From contig NZ_CAKMSB010000011.1 of the NCBI RefSeq assembly GCF_928381405.1, forward strand, positions 1 to 64,000: a DNA stretch of 64,000 bases, read 5' to 3'. This stretch comes from Rothia nasisuis (GTDB taxonomy: Bacteria; Actinomycetota; Actinomycetes; Actinomycetales; Micrococcaceae). This document shows positions 18,055 through 27,614 of this stretch, piece by piece; within the stretch, counting starts at the first letter, position 1; the number at the start of each line of letters is the position of its first letter. Position numbers and translations under genes: made by a program. The notes beneath the pieces are model-generated. The model was not told the origin of the DNA. It worked only from the letters and a program-made list of their open reading frames with translations, and did no database searches.

Positions 18055-18912
18055 TTATTTTCCCAGGATTTCGGGAGCGTTTTTCTCGGCAGTCTGTTTA
18101 GCCTGGGTTAGCTGGTCGATAATGCCTTCATTATCGGTTAGGAAGGTGGTCAGGTAGGCGTTGAGAATTTCTGTGGTGACTTCTTCGTAGTTTACTTCCT
18201 GCCGACATTGGGCATCGTACATAGCTAGTTGGTGTGAATCCATGCTGGTGTCTACCGAGGCCAGGTCCGGGGTTTGTATTTCGATTCCATAGTGGTCTTT
18301 CATGCAGGCCGACCAGCGCTGATTTAGTTCCTCCTGTTTGGAATCCATCTGAGCCGCTCCTATATAGGGTAGGGGAAGATTTTGAATACCGCTTTCAAAA
18401 AGCACCCCAGCTTCTGCGCTACCAAAGACAGCCTTGTAGGACTGGGCTAGGCAACCGTCGGCGGCAATTGCCCCGGGAATGCCTTCTACTACCACACTGC
18501 CGTTTTCTGGGTTCCCCCTGTAAGCTTCCAATGCTGTATCGTCAACAAGAGGAGCTTGCACTTCTGTGTTAGGTTCTTGCGATAGGTAGCCATATTGTTG
18601 GGCATCTTCGATACTGAGAGCTTTGGGCGAGAACTGGGAGCGAATATCAAAGGGTTGGTTGAGCTGCCCGGGCTGCCAGGTAAGGCCCTGATCGCTGAGG
18701 CATTGGCTTATGGCTGCCTCCTTGGCCTGTTGGGCAGCAGGGCTCATGCTAAAGAGAGTATTGATTTTTTCGATAGCCTGGTTATCGACCTGACTAGCAG
18801 CTTTAATCTCTGTTTCAGCTACATCGACCGACTCATTTTCAATAGCAGAACAGCCTACTAAGCCAATAGAAGCTACCGCTATAAAAGATAAAGTCTGAAA
18901 TTTCGCCATCAT
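18055..18912 (-). CDS. Lipoprotein of the ABC efflux operon
   Basis: A 285-residue protein with a lipoprotein signal (FIAVASIGLVGC, lipidated Cys at about residue 21) and a helical Gln/Glu-rich body with three further Cys (ISQCLSDQGLTW, DGCLAQSYKAVFG, SACMKDHYG). No family recognised. First gene of the operon with the adaptor and ABC genes; it may be a substrate sensor or accessory subunit. The ATGATG start at 18912 has only a weak site (GTGGA). Confidence 0.7.
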   Translation of the reverse strand: MMAKFQTLSFIAVASIGLVGCSAIENESVDVAETEIKAASQVDNQAIEKINTLFSMSPAAQQAKEAAISQCLSDQGLTWQPGQLNQPFDIRSQFSPKALSIEDAQQYGYLSQEPNTEVQAPLVDDTALEAYRGNPENGSVVVEGIPGAIAADGCLAQSYKAVFGSAEAGVLFESGIQNLPLPYIGAAQMDSKQEELNQRWSACMKDHYGIEIQTPDLASVDTSMDSHQLAMYDAQCRQEVNYEEVTTEILNAYLTTFLTDNEGIIDQLTQAKQTAEKNAPEILGK

Positions 18913-19071
18913 TCCACATCGCCCTTGATTCTGAAAGTTTTATTATTTATATCTGCCTGGCGCCCTTCACCATATATATCAGGGAAAGACACCAGGCTGG
19001 TTATGTTGATTCATACGGTGTGAGCTTGGCCCGCTGTATGCCTAGTACGCACTCTGTATATAGAACAAGTT

Positions 19072-19460
19072 TTAAACCTGCTTTACAAAATCCGCTTTAT
19101 CACCGAAGTTAGCGTTGGTATGCAGGTTATTTTCGTACCAGCCAGCTGGCAGAACCTGACCTATGAATTGCTTACCGTTCCGCCATTCTCCAATACCCAT
19201 TGAAACCCAACGGTTGGCGTTAACCCATGAAGAGGCCTTATCGTGCAGTTGACCGTTGAGATCGGTGTAGGCCGCAAAGCCACTAATATCTTGGCGGGAT
19301 CCACCAAAGCCGATATTGGCGTGCACACAGACCGTAGAGGTCGGACAGTGAAAAACAGCGGCCTGGCTAGCCGGAGCAGTTGCGGTAAGAAGCCCCAGAC
19401 TAAAGCCCGCTACTGCAACAAGCCCCCCAGGTGGTTTTACGTGAAGACATTAGCCTTCAT
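19072..19460 (-). pseudogene. Frameshifted secreted protein, peptidase inhibitor I36-like
   Basis: From ATG 19460 (AGAAAGG just upstream) the frame reads MKANVFT and stops at once; shifting by one base yields KPPGGLVAVAGFSLGLLTA, a perfect signal-peptide core, then a mature domain (CPTSTVCVHANIGFGG... KASSWVNAN... IGEWRNGKQF) running to a stop at 19072. The Cys-x-Val-Cys opening and the FGG plus DKASS(W)VN motifs match the I36/beta-gamma-crystallin-like secreted inhibitor family. One missing base near 19438 would explain the break. A rescue start at GTG 19326 would lack the signal peptide. Confidence 0.65.
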
Positions 19461-19570
19461 CCTTTCTCTCAATTCATAGTAGACATCGTCGCCTAATAAG
19501 ATTAGGTATCTTTGCTTAACAAGATTTAGAGTGGCACAAAACACTTTTTGATGTCAATACCCCTAACCAA

Positions 19571-19604
19571 AAAATCGCCCCCTACCAAAAGGCAGGAGGC
19601 GATT
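19571..19604 (-). terminator. nusG terminator
   Basis: The AATCGCC/GGCGATT stem, with further internal pairing, lies 21 bp after the nusG stop and is followed on the minus strand by a T run. It separates secE-nusG from the inserted efflux genes and from rplKA. Confidence 0.8.
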
Positions 19605-19624
19605 CCCTTATAGACCCCAGAGGG

Positions 19625-20371
19625 CTACATCTTGGTGACCTGAGAGAAATTCAAGGTCACGGGAGTCTCGCGCTCAAAGACGGAAATCAGCACAACCATA
19701 GACGAGGCAGCGGCGTTAATCTCTGAGATGGTAGCCGGCATGCCTTCAAAGGGGCCGTCTTTAACGGTAACAGCTTCACCAATCTCAAAACCGGTCTCCA
19801 CCTGAGGTTCAGCCTTGGGTGCGGCACCCGCCTCAGCCTGCTCAGCTTCGAAGACCGGGGCCAACATGGCAACAATCTCATCAAGGCGTAGCGGAACCGG
19901 GTTGTAGGCGTCCTGCCCAACAAAGCCCGTCACACCGGGGGTATGGCGCACAACGCCCCAGGTCTCATCGGTCAGGTTCATACGTACCAGGGCGTAACCG
20001 GGAACACGCACACGGCGAACCAGCTTCTTGGCGGTGTTCTTAACCTCCATGACCTCTTCCATGGGCACCTGAACCTCGAAGATATCCTCTTCAGCGTTCA
20101 TAGTTTGCGCACGGGATTCAAGGTTGGCTTTCACCTTGTTCTCGTAACCAGCGTAGGTGTGAATGACGAACCACTCCCCCTCCTGGCGGCGGAGCTTAGC
20201 CTTGAACTCATCTAGCGGGTCAGTGACAGGTTCACCAGCTTCTTCAGCGGCTTCTACCTCTTCAACAACCTCGGCCGCTGCAACCTCTACAGCCTCGTGG
20301 GCGTCTTCGGTTACCTGCTCTGCAGGTTCTACAACCTCGTCGGCCTGCTGGGGCACTTCCTGCTCGGACAC
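19625..20371 (-). CDS. nusG: Transcription termination/antitermination protein NusG
   Basis: 248 residues: an acidic Glu/Ala/Val-rich N-terminal extension of about 60 residues (common in actinobacteria), the NGN domain (EWFVIHTYAGYENKVKANLESR, RRVRVPGYALVRM, VRHTPGVTGFVG) and a C-terminal KOW domain (IGEAVTVKDGPFEGMPATISEIN). It binds RNA polymerase and links it to Rho or ribosomal S10. GTG start at 20371. Second gene after secE. Confidence 0.96.
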   Translation of the reverse strand: MSEQEVPQQADEVVEPAEQVTEDAHEAVEVAAAEVVEEVEAAEEAGEPVTDPLDEFKAKLRRQEGEWFVIHTYAGYENKVKANLESRAQTMNAEEDIFEVQVPMEEVMEVKNTAKKLVRRVRVPGYALVRMNLTDETWGVVRHTPGVTGFVGQDAYNPVPLRLDEIVAMLAPVFEAEQAEAGAAPKAEPQVETGFEIGEAVTVKDGPFEGMPATISEINAAASSMVVLISVFERETPVTLNFSQVTKM

Positions 20372-20476
20372 GCTTTGCCTGCTTTCGTCACTGGGTTCTC
20401 TACGGCGCTTGCTGCGCCCTTGGGTTCACATAAGATTCTAACGGGTTTGGCCGCCGGGCGACCTAGTCTATTGCAG

Positions 20477-20740
20477 CTAGTTCATACCGTTGCCAAAAAT
20501 CCAGAAGGCTCCCTGGCCAAAAACATAATCAAGGCCTGAGATAAGAAGCAACATGAAGGCAACAAAGAAGAGCACAATAATCACGTACTGCACCAGCTCT
20601 TTACCGGTGGGAGTGGTAACTTTTTTGAGTTCTGCGATGACTTCACGTAGGAACCGGAAAATACGACCGAAGAAGCCTGGCTTCTTCTCTGTATCTGTTT
20701 TGGCAGAACCGGCGGTCCTAGTGGCGATTGATTTAGCCAT
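20477..20740 (-). CDS. secE: Preprotein translocase subunit SecE
   Basis: An 87-residue single-span SecE: conserved amphipathic helix FLREVIAELKKVTTPTGKEL followed by the membrane segment YVIIVLFFVAFMLLLISGLD. Part of the SecYEG channel. The ATG at 20740 is preferred (AAAGGGG about 10 bases upstream) over 20770. tRNA-Trp lies immediately upstream, the standard actinobacterial order. Confidence 0.95.
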   Translation of the reverse strand: MAKSIATRTAGSAKTDTEKKPGFFGRIFRFLREVIAELKKVTTPTGKELVQYVIIVLFFVAFMLLLISGLDYVFGQGAFWIFGNGMN

Positions 20741-20814
20741 GGGAGGCCCGCCCCTTTCTAGACTCATCATGAACGCGCTCGTTCACTTTGACAAAACACC
20801 TGTGAGGCTTGAAG

Positions 20815-20887
20815 CAGGGCGGACAGGACTCGAACCTGCAACCTGCGGTTTTGGAGACCGCTGCTCTACCAATTGAGCCACCGCCCT
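20815..20887 (-). tRNA. tRNA-Trp (CCA)
   Basis: A 73-base cloverleaf: acceptor AGGGCGG/CCGCCCT, D-arm GGCTCAATTGGTAGAGC, anticodon loop with CCA, T-arm GGTTCGAGTCC. The 3' CCA is not encoded. Directly upstream of secE. Confidence 0.96.
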
Positions 20888-21141
20888 TTGAAGGGAGTTC
20901 CCTTCAAGATACAGCCGCTACACCTCGTGGGCACAGGCCTGTAGTCATTCAATTGCGAACAACGCTATCCACTGTAAAGCATATTTAAGGCTTTGGCAAT
21001 TTGCAGGGTAGAACACACCTTCTCACACCCACTCTACCGCCTATACTTGAAAATAAGGGCGCACCGGGCCTGGGCGTCCACGCCGCAAACTATCACCCAC
21101 AGCCCCTGCCGTAGATGCAGGGCGGAAGCGAGAACCTCCCC

Positions 21142-22398
21142 ATGACTGCCCGCATATCACGCCGTATTGGCGCTATCGCCCCCTCTGCCACCCTCGTTGT
21201 TGACGCTAAAGCCAAGGCTCTCAAGGCGCAAGGACGCCCGGTCATCGGCTTCGGCGCAGGCGAGCCAGACTTCCCTACCCCCGGCTACATTGTGGACGCT
21301 GCCCGTGAAGCCCTCAACGATCCGGCCAACTTCCGCTATACCCAGGCTGCAGGCCTGCCCGCTCTCAAGCAGGCCATCGCCGAAAAGACCAAGCGTGATT
21401 CGGGCGTTGAGGTTGACCCGGCCCAGGTGATTGTGACCAACGGCGGCAAGCAGGCCGTCTACCAGGCCTTTGCCACCGTCATTGACGAGAGCGATGACGT
21501 CCTGTTACCCGCCCCCTACTGGACCACCTACCCCGAGGCCATCCGTCTAGCGGGCGGCAACCCTATTGAAGTCTTCGCAGGAGCCGACAAGGAATACAAG
21601 GTCACCCCCGGCATGCTGGAGGAGGCCTATACTCCCGCCACCAAGGCCCTGATTTTTGTATCTCCCTCTAACCCCACCGGCGCGGTCTACACCCCCGAAG
21701 AAACCAAGGCCATTGGTGAGTGGGCTCTGGAGAAGGGCATCATCGTGCTCACCGACGAAATCTACGAGCACCTGACCTATGACGGCGTGCCCTTCACCTC
21801 CATCGTTAAGGCCGTCCCTGCCCTGGCTGAGAACACCGTTATTCTCAACGGCGTGGCCAAGACCTACGCCATGACCGGCTGGCGCGTGGGCTGGATGATT
21901 GCTCCGGCTGATATCACCAAGGCAGCAACTAACCTACAGTCCCATATGACCTCCAACGTCAATAACATCGCGCAGACGGCAGCTCTAGCTGCTGTTTCTG
22001 GTTCACTCGATGCCGTCAACGAGATGCACGCGGCTTTTGATCGCCGCCGCAAGACCATAGTGGAAGGCCTGAACGCCATTGAGGGCGTCCACTGCCCCAC
22101 CCCCAAGGGCGCCTTCTACGCCTACGCCGACGTCACCGGCCTGCTGGGCAAGACCATTGCGGGTAAGACCCCGCAGACCTCCGCTGAGCTTGCCGAAATC
22201 ATTCTGGAAGAAGCCGAAGTAGCGGTTGTTCCAGGTGAGGCTTTTGGCCCCTCCGGTTACCTGCGCCTCTCCTACGCCCTGGGCGATAAGGACCTGGCTG
22301 AGGGTCTGGCCCGTATGCAGAAACTGCTGGCCACGCAGAGTAGTTTGCCCGACGCCGGCACATCCCAGCGATACGCAGGACGCCCCTTTGCCGACTAG
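21142..22398 (+). CDS. aspC: Class I pyridoxal-phosphate aminotransferase, aspartate aminotransferase type
   Basis: A 418-residue fold-type I transaminase: [17 protein letters not shown]-binding Asn/Asp/Tyr region ([20 protein letters not shown]) and Schiff-base Lys in [16 protein letters not shown], with a substrate Arg in YLRLSYA. It interconverts aspartate and oxaloacetate with glutamate, feeding amino-acid synthesis. I prefer ATG 21142 by comparison with the family; an ATG at 21115 adds nine residues and neither has a strong ribosome-binding site. Confidence 0.85.
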   Translation: MTARISRRIGAIAPSATLVVDAKAKALKAQGRPVIGFGAGEPDFPTPGYIVDAAREALNDPANFRYTQAAGLPALKQAIAEKTKRDSGVEVDPAQVIVTNGGKQAVYQAFATVIDESDDVLLPAPYWTTYPEAIRLAGGNPIEVFAGADKEYKVTPGMLEEAYTPATKALIFVSPSNPTGAVYTPEETKAIGEWALEKGIIVLTDEIYEHLTYDGVPFTSIVKAVPALAENTVILNGVAKTYAMTGWRVGWMIAPADITKAATNLQSHMTSNVNNIAQTAALAAVSGSLDAVNEMHAAFDRRRKTIVEGLNAIEGVHCPTPKGAFYAYADVTGLLGKTIAGKTPQTSAELAEIILEEAEVAVVPGEAFGPSGYLRLSYALGDKDLAEGLARMQKLLATQSSLPDAGTSQRYAGRPFAD

Positions 22399-22496
22399 CC
22401 TTCTTGCTGGTTCGCTGGCGCTCACAAGCAATTCATGCCAGCCCCAGCCAGTCGGCTTCAGGGGCATCCTGCGCACCCCATGGAGGCACCAAGTAA

Positions 22497-22602
22497 GCGC
22501 GGCATATGAACTGCAAGCAAGCTGGCTCGGCGGCTGGCGTGAATCGCATCTGAGCGAAGCGAAGCTGCGAGAGGGTCGCTTGCGAAGGTTCATATGCCGC
22601 GC
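22497..22602. repeat. Imperfect palindromic element R1
   Basis: 15-bp perfect outer arms GCGCGGCATATGAAC / GTTCATATGCCGCGC (22497-22511, 22588-22602) enclose a sequence whose reverse complement resembles the core of R2 and R3 (CTCTCGC..GCTTCGCTTC..GATTCACGCCA). It fills most of the 442-bp gap between the aminotransferase and pfkA genes; the remainder (22603-22840) holds the pfkA promoter region (possible -10 TACAAT near 22733) and no gene. Confidence 0.6.
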
Positions 22603-22840
22603 TATCCGTACTACCCGGAGCGCCAGAACCAAGTACCTCTCCCGCCCCTAAAGTCGTGTTTGACTCTTACTCAGCGACCCAAAACATACAGCGCAACCTA
22701 CCCCACAGCTACCCAACACAACCCCTCTTGACTACAATAGAAACCAACAAAGACCCACATGTTGGGCTGCTGGCTAGAGCAGGAACCTACCCGGGTCGTC
22801 ACACCCATTCCTTACCAGGAATAACACGAGGAGTTTCTCC

Positions 22841-23872
22841 ATGAAAATCGGTCTGCTCACCTCCGGCGGCGACTGTCCCGGCCTGAACGCCGTTATCCGC
22901 GGTGCCGTACTCAACGGCGTCAAGACCTACGGCGATGAATTCGTTGGCTTCCGTGACGGCTGGCGCGGTGTGGTCGAAGGCGACTATATGGATCTACCCC
23001 GCACTAAGGTTCGCGGCCTCGCCCGAACCGGCGGCACCATTCTGGGCACTTCACGCACCAACCCCTTTGACGGCCCCAAGGGCGGTGCTGAAAATATCGA
23101 AATCATGATGGAGCGCAACGGCATTGATGCCATCGTCGCTATCGGCGGTGAAGGCACCTTAGCTGGCGCCAAGCGGCTGGCCGATGCGGGTCTGCCCGTA
23201 GTTGGCGTCCCTAAGACCATCGATAACGACCTGCAGGCAACCGACTACACTTTCGGCTTCGATACTGCGGTCTCCATCGCGACTGACGCCCTGGATCGTC
23301 TGCGTACCACCGGTGAGTCCCACCACCGCGCCATGGTCGCCGAGGTGATGGGCCGCCATGTAGGCTGGATTGCCCTGCATTCGGGTATGTCAGGTGGCGC
23401 TCACGCCATTCTGATTCCCGAGGTTAAGGTCTCTATGGAAGAGGTCGCAGGCTGGATTAAGGAAGTCCACGACCGCGGCCGTTCACCTTTGATTGTGGTT
23501 GCTGAAGGCTTCATTCCCGAGGGCTTCGACGACGTGCTCGCCGGTAATGGCCAGGAGAAGGACGGCCGCCCCCGCCTGGGCGGTATCGGTAACTGGGTTG
23601 CGCAGGAGCTTGAGCGCATCACCGGCATCGAGACCCGTAATACCATTCTGGGTCACATTCAGCGCGGTGGTGCCCCCACCGGCTTTGACCGTGTGCTCTC
23701 CACCCGCCTGGGCATTCAGGTTGTCGACATGATTCATGACAAGGAGTGGGGCAAGATGGTTGCCATGCAGGGTACCGAAATCAAGCGTGTTGACTTTGCT
23801 GAGGCCCTCAACGGCCTCAAGACCGTTCCCCTGCACCGCTACGAAGAGGCCAAGGTCCTCTTCGGCCGCTAA
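22841..23872 (+). CDS. pfkA: 6-phosphofructokinase
   Basis: 343 residues. Phosphorylates fructose-6-phosphate in glycolysis. Motifs: LTSGGDCPGLNAVIRG, GGTILGTSR, AIGGEGTLAGAKRL, GVPKTIDNDLQATDYTFGFDTA, MGRHVGWIAL. The Gly in GGEGT (rather than Asp) points to ATP rather than pyrophosphate as donor within the actinobacterial group. ATG 22841 has GAGGAG at 9 bases. A terminator follows 20 bp after the stop. Confidence 0.93.
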   Translation: MKIGLLTSGGDCPGLNAVIRGAVLNGVKTYGDEFVGFRDGWRGVVEGDYMDLPRTKVRGLARTGGTILGTSRTNPFDGPKGGAENIEIMMERNGIDAIVAIGGEGTLAGAKRLADAGLPVVGVPKTIDNDLQATDYTFGFDTAVSIATDALDRLRTTGESHHRAMVAEVMGRHVGWIALHSGMSGGAHAILIPEVKVSMEEVAGWIKEVHDRGRSPLIVVAEGFIPEGFDDVLAGNGQEKDGRPRLGGIGNWVAQELERITGIETRNTILGHIQRGGAPTGFDRVLSTRLGIQVVDMIHDKEWGKMVAMQGTEIKRVDFAEALNGLKTVPLHRYEEAKVLFGR

Positions 23873-23893
23873 ACAACAAAGCTTAAGCATCAG

Positions 23894-23933
23894 AAGCCGC
23901 CTGCTCTTACCGAGGTACGAGGTAGGCGGCTTT
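23894..23933 (+). terminator. pfkA terminator
   Basis: The AAGCCGCCT/AGGCGGCTT stem, with a smaller inner pairing, is followed by TTTCT. Confidence 0.8.
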
Positions 23934-23957
23934 CTACAAATGCCCGGTGCTCAGATG

Positions 23958-24113
23958 AAGCTTATTCAAAAAACCATCATGATGGCGCCTCAAGACTCAA
24001 GCTCGTCACTGGCCCTCTCGCCTGATTCGCTTCGATCATAAGGTGATTCACGCCAACCCCACGTCAACGGCAGCGCTATGAGTCTGAAGCTCCAGAGTAA
24101 TTTTGAATAAGCC
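23958..24113. repeat. Imperfect palindromic element R2
   Basis: Outer arms GCTTATTCAAAA / TTTTGAATAAGC (about 23959-23971 and 24101-24112), inner GACTCA/TGAGTC pairing, and a core CTCTCGCCTGATTCGCTTC (24013-24031) shared with R3 at CTCTCACCTGATTCACTTC. It borders the left side of the 24-29 kb accessory island. Confidence 0.65.
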
Positions 24114-24140
24114 TCATTGTATGATTTCTCTTCTACACAG

Positions 24141-24171
24141 GACTCCTTGACTCCTTGACTCCTTGACTCCT
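24141..24171. repeat. 8-bp tandem repeat GACTCCTT, 3.9 units
   Basis: Four head-to-tail GACTCCTT units, the last lacking one base, in the gap before the secreted-protein gene. Repeat-number changes by slippage are possible. Confidence 0.8.
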
Positions 24172-24278
24172 GGCGGGATTGAGTCACCTTTCAATCCCCT
24201 AAGCGACCTCATAAGTAATTAATATCTCAAAAAATCATTGACACCGTGAGGAGAATAATGGAGTATTGAGGCATGATT

Positions 24279-24935
24279 ATGAACAAATTATACAGGGGGA
24301 GCCTCATACTAGCTCTCGTAACAGCCCTTATCTCACCAGCTCAGAGCCATGCAACTGTAACTGCACCCGTAGACTCAACGCAACCTACGCAGCAAAGTAT
24401 AGCTGTTGATATTCCTGCAATACTGAGTGGCAACTCATATCTCGCCACCCCCCAAGAACTACGGGATTTAGGTTTCGACGAACAAACCATTCAGGCTCAA
24501 CAATCAGCTATCGGGTCAATACCCACACCAGCAAAGATTAAAAACCTGCAAACACTTTCAAGCCAGCAAAAAATCACTCAGGACATCAGGACTCGCTCAG
24601 ATGAAGTTCCTTACAATCAGCTAAACCGTTACAACACCGTAGCGAGTTCGCTTCGTAGCACATACCAGGTCAGGACAGACCGAGGTGCCCTACTTCAGTA
24701 CGCTAACAAGGGGGTCTTCGATGTAAACATCAGCGGGGTTATGTCTCTGTCACCAGGGCGAAGCAAAGCTCGGTCTCTTTACCGCCCGCCCATGACCCCA
24801 CTCCCTTCTGCACTATCGTGGACTGTCTGGAGAGAAAATACTAACCAAGAATTTTATTTCGCACCAACAGTCTCCAATTACGGACACAACGTTTATCCGA
24901 CTGTTGTCAAAATAGAGCGGTATGCATTAGGGTAA
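24279..24935 (+). CDS. Secreted hypothetical protein
   Basis: About 218 residues with a Sec signal peptide (YRGSLILALVTALISPAQSHA). No family recognised. The mature part is Gln/Thr-rich, with LRDLGFDEQTIQAQQ resembling a short helical repeat, and ends in an aromatic beta-like segment (SWTVWRENTNQEFYFAPTVSNYGHNVYP). ATG 24279 has GAGG 7 bases upstream; ATG 24273 is less likely. Flanked on both sides by copies of the palindromic repeat (R2, R3), so plausibly mobile accessory DNA. Confidence 0.6.
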   Translation: MNKLYRGSLILALVTALISPAQSHATVTAPVDSTQPTQQSIAVDIPAILSGNSYLATPQELRDLGFDEQTIQAQQSAIGSIPTPAKIKNLQTLSSQQKITQDIRTRSDEVPYNQLNRYNTVASSLRSTYQVRTDRGALLQYANKGVFDVNISGVMSLSPGRSKARSLYRPPMTPLPSALSWTVWRENTNQEFYFAPTVSNYGHNVYPTVVKIERYALG

Positions 24936-24992
24936 GCAAGCACATAAGCAATAAGTTGCTTAGCTTCTTCATTAAACATCCCATTTACCAGG

Positions 24993-25129
24993 TTTATTCA
25001 TAAGCGGCACCGCAGTCTTACGCTCATTGCGGCTCTCTCACCTGATTCACTTCATCCACTATAGCGATTCATGCCAGCATCCAAACCAGTAGTTTTGCTG
25101 TAAATCCACTTCATCGCCCTTATGAATAA
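24993..25129. repeat. Imperfect palindromic element R3
   Basis: Outer arms TTTATTCATAAG (24993-25004) and CTTATGAATAA (25119-25129), with core CTCTCACCTGATTCACTTC and GATTCATGCCAGC as in R2 and R1. It lies in the 315-bp gap before the DUF1906 gene; the rest of that gap is A+T-rich promoter-like sequence without a gene. Confidence 0.65.
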
Positions 25130-25250
25130 GCTTATAAATTTTAATCGTTATTAATCTAAATTACCAAAAAGTTTTAATCAGCGGAAGCCTAACTATCTTA
25201 AATAAATTATTTTCAATCAAAGTTTAACTATTCAGATATTAGGATAACAT

Positions 25251-27614
25251 ATGTCAGATCCGAAAGTTTTAGAAGCACAAAAATGGGCTAATAGTACTTA
25301 TTCACATGTATCTCACTATAAAAATTGTCCCGAAAATGGGAAAACTGGTTGGGCTACGATGCATTCACTACTATATGGTTTGCAACATGAGCTAGGAATT
25401 CAGACTCTAGCTGCCGCATTTGGACCTTCGACAAAATCAAGGTTGAAAAACCTTGGGCTAATTGGTGTTGGATGGAATAAAAATAAAAATATTATTAGAA
25501 TAATCCAGCATTCACTCTTTTGCAAAGGCTACTGGGGAGGTGACACTAAAGCTGGAATATTTGATTCCATAACTGCAGCTTCCATTATGAAAATGCAACA
25601 CAATATGGGGCTTGAAAAATCTGGTCAAGTTTCTGCTGAGCTATTTAGATGTTTGCTTAATATGGATGCTTATACACTCATGCCAGGTGGAAAATCAAAA
25701 ATACGCGATATCCAAAGATGGCTAAATAGTAGGTATAACCTTAAAGAAAATTTCACTATTGGACCGGCTGATGGAATATATTCAAGAGACGTCCAAAAAT
25801 CTCTTATGTTAGCGCTTCAATATGAACTTTCGGTACCATCGCCTACAGGAGCATTTGGACCTGGAACACAATCTGCTTTAAAGAAAACAATGCTTAGAGA
25901 AGGATCAGAGGGAATTTTGGTCCAGCTATTTTCTGCTGCTTGTGTTTTCAATGAGCCTGTACCATCAGATATATCTGTAGCTGCTGGAAGTTCTGATCAA
26001 GTTTATTCTTCATTTAAATCCAAATGGGATTCAAATTTAACTATTTTTGTCAAAAATTTTCAAAAGTTTTCACAACTACCTGAAACTGGACATTCAGATT
26101 ACCAGACATGGGCACAGCTTCTAGTCTCAATGGGGGATGCGAATCGTAAAGTAGAAGGATGCGACACCCGATTTGAAATTACAGATGCGAAAGCTGAGTA
26201 CTTAAAACAATCTGGCTATAAAGTAATAGGTCGTTACTTATACAATCCTCCAGCCCTTGAAGGATATATTGATCTAAATAAAAATATTAAACCAGGTGAA
26301 TTAGATAGAATATTTAAATATGGCATGAGCGTAATGCCAATTTTTCAGGACAATGGGAGACGCTTAGAAGATTTTACTTACGAAAAAGGGTACCAGCATG
26401 GCTTAAAAGCACACTCACTCGCTGAGGGATTTGGGTTTAACTGGGGGACTACAATCTATTTTGCAGTTGATTACGATGCAACTCAGGAAGACATTAGTCG
26501 TAATATAATTCCATATTTCCGGGGGGTTGTATCTGCACTTACAGAGAAAGGTAACAAATATTATCATGGTGTCTATGGGTCAAGAAATGTATGTATTAAT
26601 GTAACTCAGTTTACTTATGCAAGATATTCATACGTTTCTGGAATGTCCTGGGGATTTTCGGGAAATCTCGGCTTTCCACTACCTCAAAATTGGTCTATGA
26701 ACCAAATCTTAGAAACATCAAATATCCCATCCAAGGATGGAAATTTCGATTTAGATAATGTAGATTGGCGTAGGATAGGGGGAGACCCTGGACAATCAAC
26801 AATTAATGCTCCCAAGGTTCTAGCTTCTGATTTTGTTAAAAGTATCAATGAATTATATCAACTTGCAAGCAAGTTTTCAAATAATGATACTAGTTACTCA
26901 AATTCACTTGTTTGCCAATACTATAGGAAAGACAATTACAATGATTTGCAGTGGCAAGCCATACTTGGTGAGAGCAATAAATCGTTTATAGATTTCGCTG
27001 ATTTCAAGGGCATCAGTATTGTAGAGAATGTAATTGACCCTGTAACTGGATATCCAATAGATACTCAGCATCTCATAGCTTCTATTCAGGGCCATCTGAA
27101 TTTTACTGTACCCGACCAAAGAAAATTGATAAAAGTAAATGCAGGTGATCTACTCGGATGGGGCGGAGATTTATTAACATTTTATAAAGAATGGCGTAGA
27201 AATATTGATAGTTATCCCTCAGGGTATAAATTTTGTATCGACAATTTAGGAACCCCCGGCTATAACTCTAGTTTTGGGTTTTCTGATTTGTTATGTGACG
27301 CGGATGCCTTGTATATTGCAACCCAAATAAATCAAAATAAACTTCCAATAAATACTGTAATCAAAGACGTCTACAGTAATAATAATCGCAAAAATCGTTT
27401 TATAGATTTCTGGAATACGCGCTTTATCAACGCAGAAAATGCAAAAAATATTGTTTCTGACATGCTAATTTCACATTACGACCCTGTTATCGTTTTCGCA
27501 AGAACCTCCTTCGCTTACGGAGTAATATTACCGGAATTGTTAGAAAAGGACGTGCTAGATGATTTCGTGCAAGGGTTTGTAGATGCATTATTAATAAGAT
27601 GTGGTATTGTGTAA
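25251..27614 (+). CDS. Peptidoglycan-binding plus DUF1906 (glycoside-hydrolase-like) protein
   Basis: 787 residues, very A+T-rich for this genome. Residues about 30-295 contain repeated peptidoglycan-binding-like units (LLYGLQHELGI..AAFGPSTKSRL, LALQYELSVPSPTGAFGPGTQSAL). Residues about 303-512 are a DUF1906/Rv2525c-like TIM-barrel domain (VEGCDTRFE, GYKVIGRYLYN, TIYFAVDYDA with paired acids at 407/409, GNFDLDNVDW). The last 270 residues are unrecognised. There is no signal peptide, so export would need a dedicated route, or cell lysis. The next gene overlaps its stop (TAATG). It may act on cell walls, as a phage- or competition-type effector; that is inference. Confidence 0.7.
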   Translation: MSDPKVLEAQKWANSTYSHVSHYKNCPENGKTGWATMHSLLYGLQHELGIQTLAAAFGPSTKSRLKNLGLIGVGWNKNKNIIRIIQHSLFCKGYWGGDTKAGIFDSITAASIMKMQHNMGLEKSGQVSAELFRCLLNMDAYTLMPGGKSKIRDIQRWLNSRYNLKENFTIGPADGIYSRDVQKSLMLALQYELSVPSPTGAFGPGTQSALKKTMLREGSEGILVQLFSAACVFNEPVPSDISVAAGSSDQVYSSFKSKWDSNLTIFVKNFQKFSQLPETGHSDYQTWAQLLVSMGDANRKVEGCDTRFEITDAKAEYLKQSGYKVIGRYLYNPPALEGYIDLNKNIKPGELDRIFKYGMSVMPIFQDNGRRLEDFTYEKGYQHGLKAHSLAEGFGFNWGTTIYFAVDYDATQEDISRNIIPYFRGVVSALTEKGNKYYHGVYGSRNVCINVTQFTYARYSYVSGMSWGFSGNLGFPLPQNWSMNQILETSNIPSKDGNFDLDNVDWRRIGGDPGQSTINAPKVLASDFVKSINELYQLASKFSNNDTSYSNSLVCQYYRKDNYNDLQWQAILGESNKSFIDFADFKGISIVENVIDPVTGYPIDTQHLIASIQGHLNFTVPDQRKLIKVNAGDLLGWGGDLLTFYKEWRRNIDSYPSGYKFCIDNLGTPGYNSSFGFSDLLCDADALYIATQINQNKLPINTVIKDVYSNNNRKNRFIDFWNTRFINAENAKNIVSDMLISHYDPVIVFARTSFAYGVILPELLEKDVLDDFVQGFVDALLIRCGIV

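Noticed and set aside
24141-24171. CRISPR array
   Set aside because: Units are 8 bp without spacers; simple tandem repeat. No CRISPR-like repeat-spacer pattern or cas gene was seen in the window.
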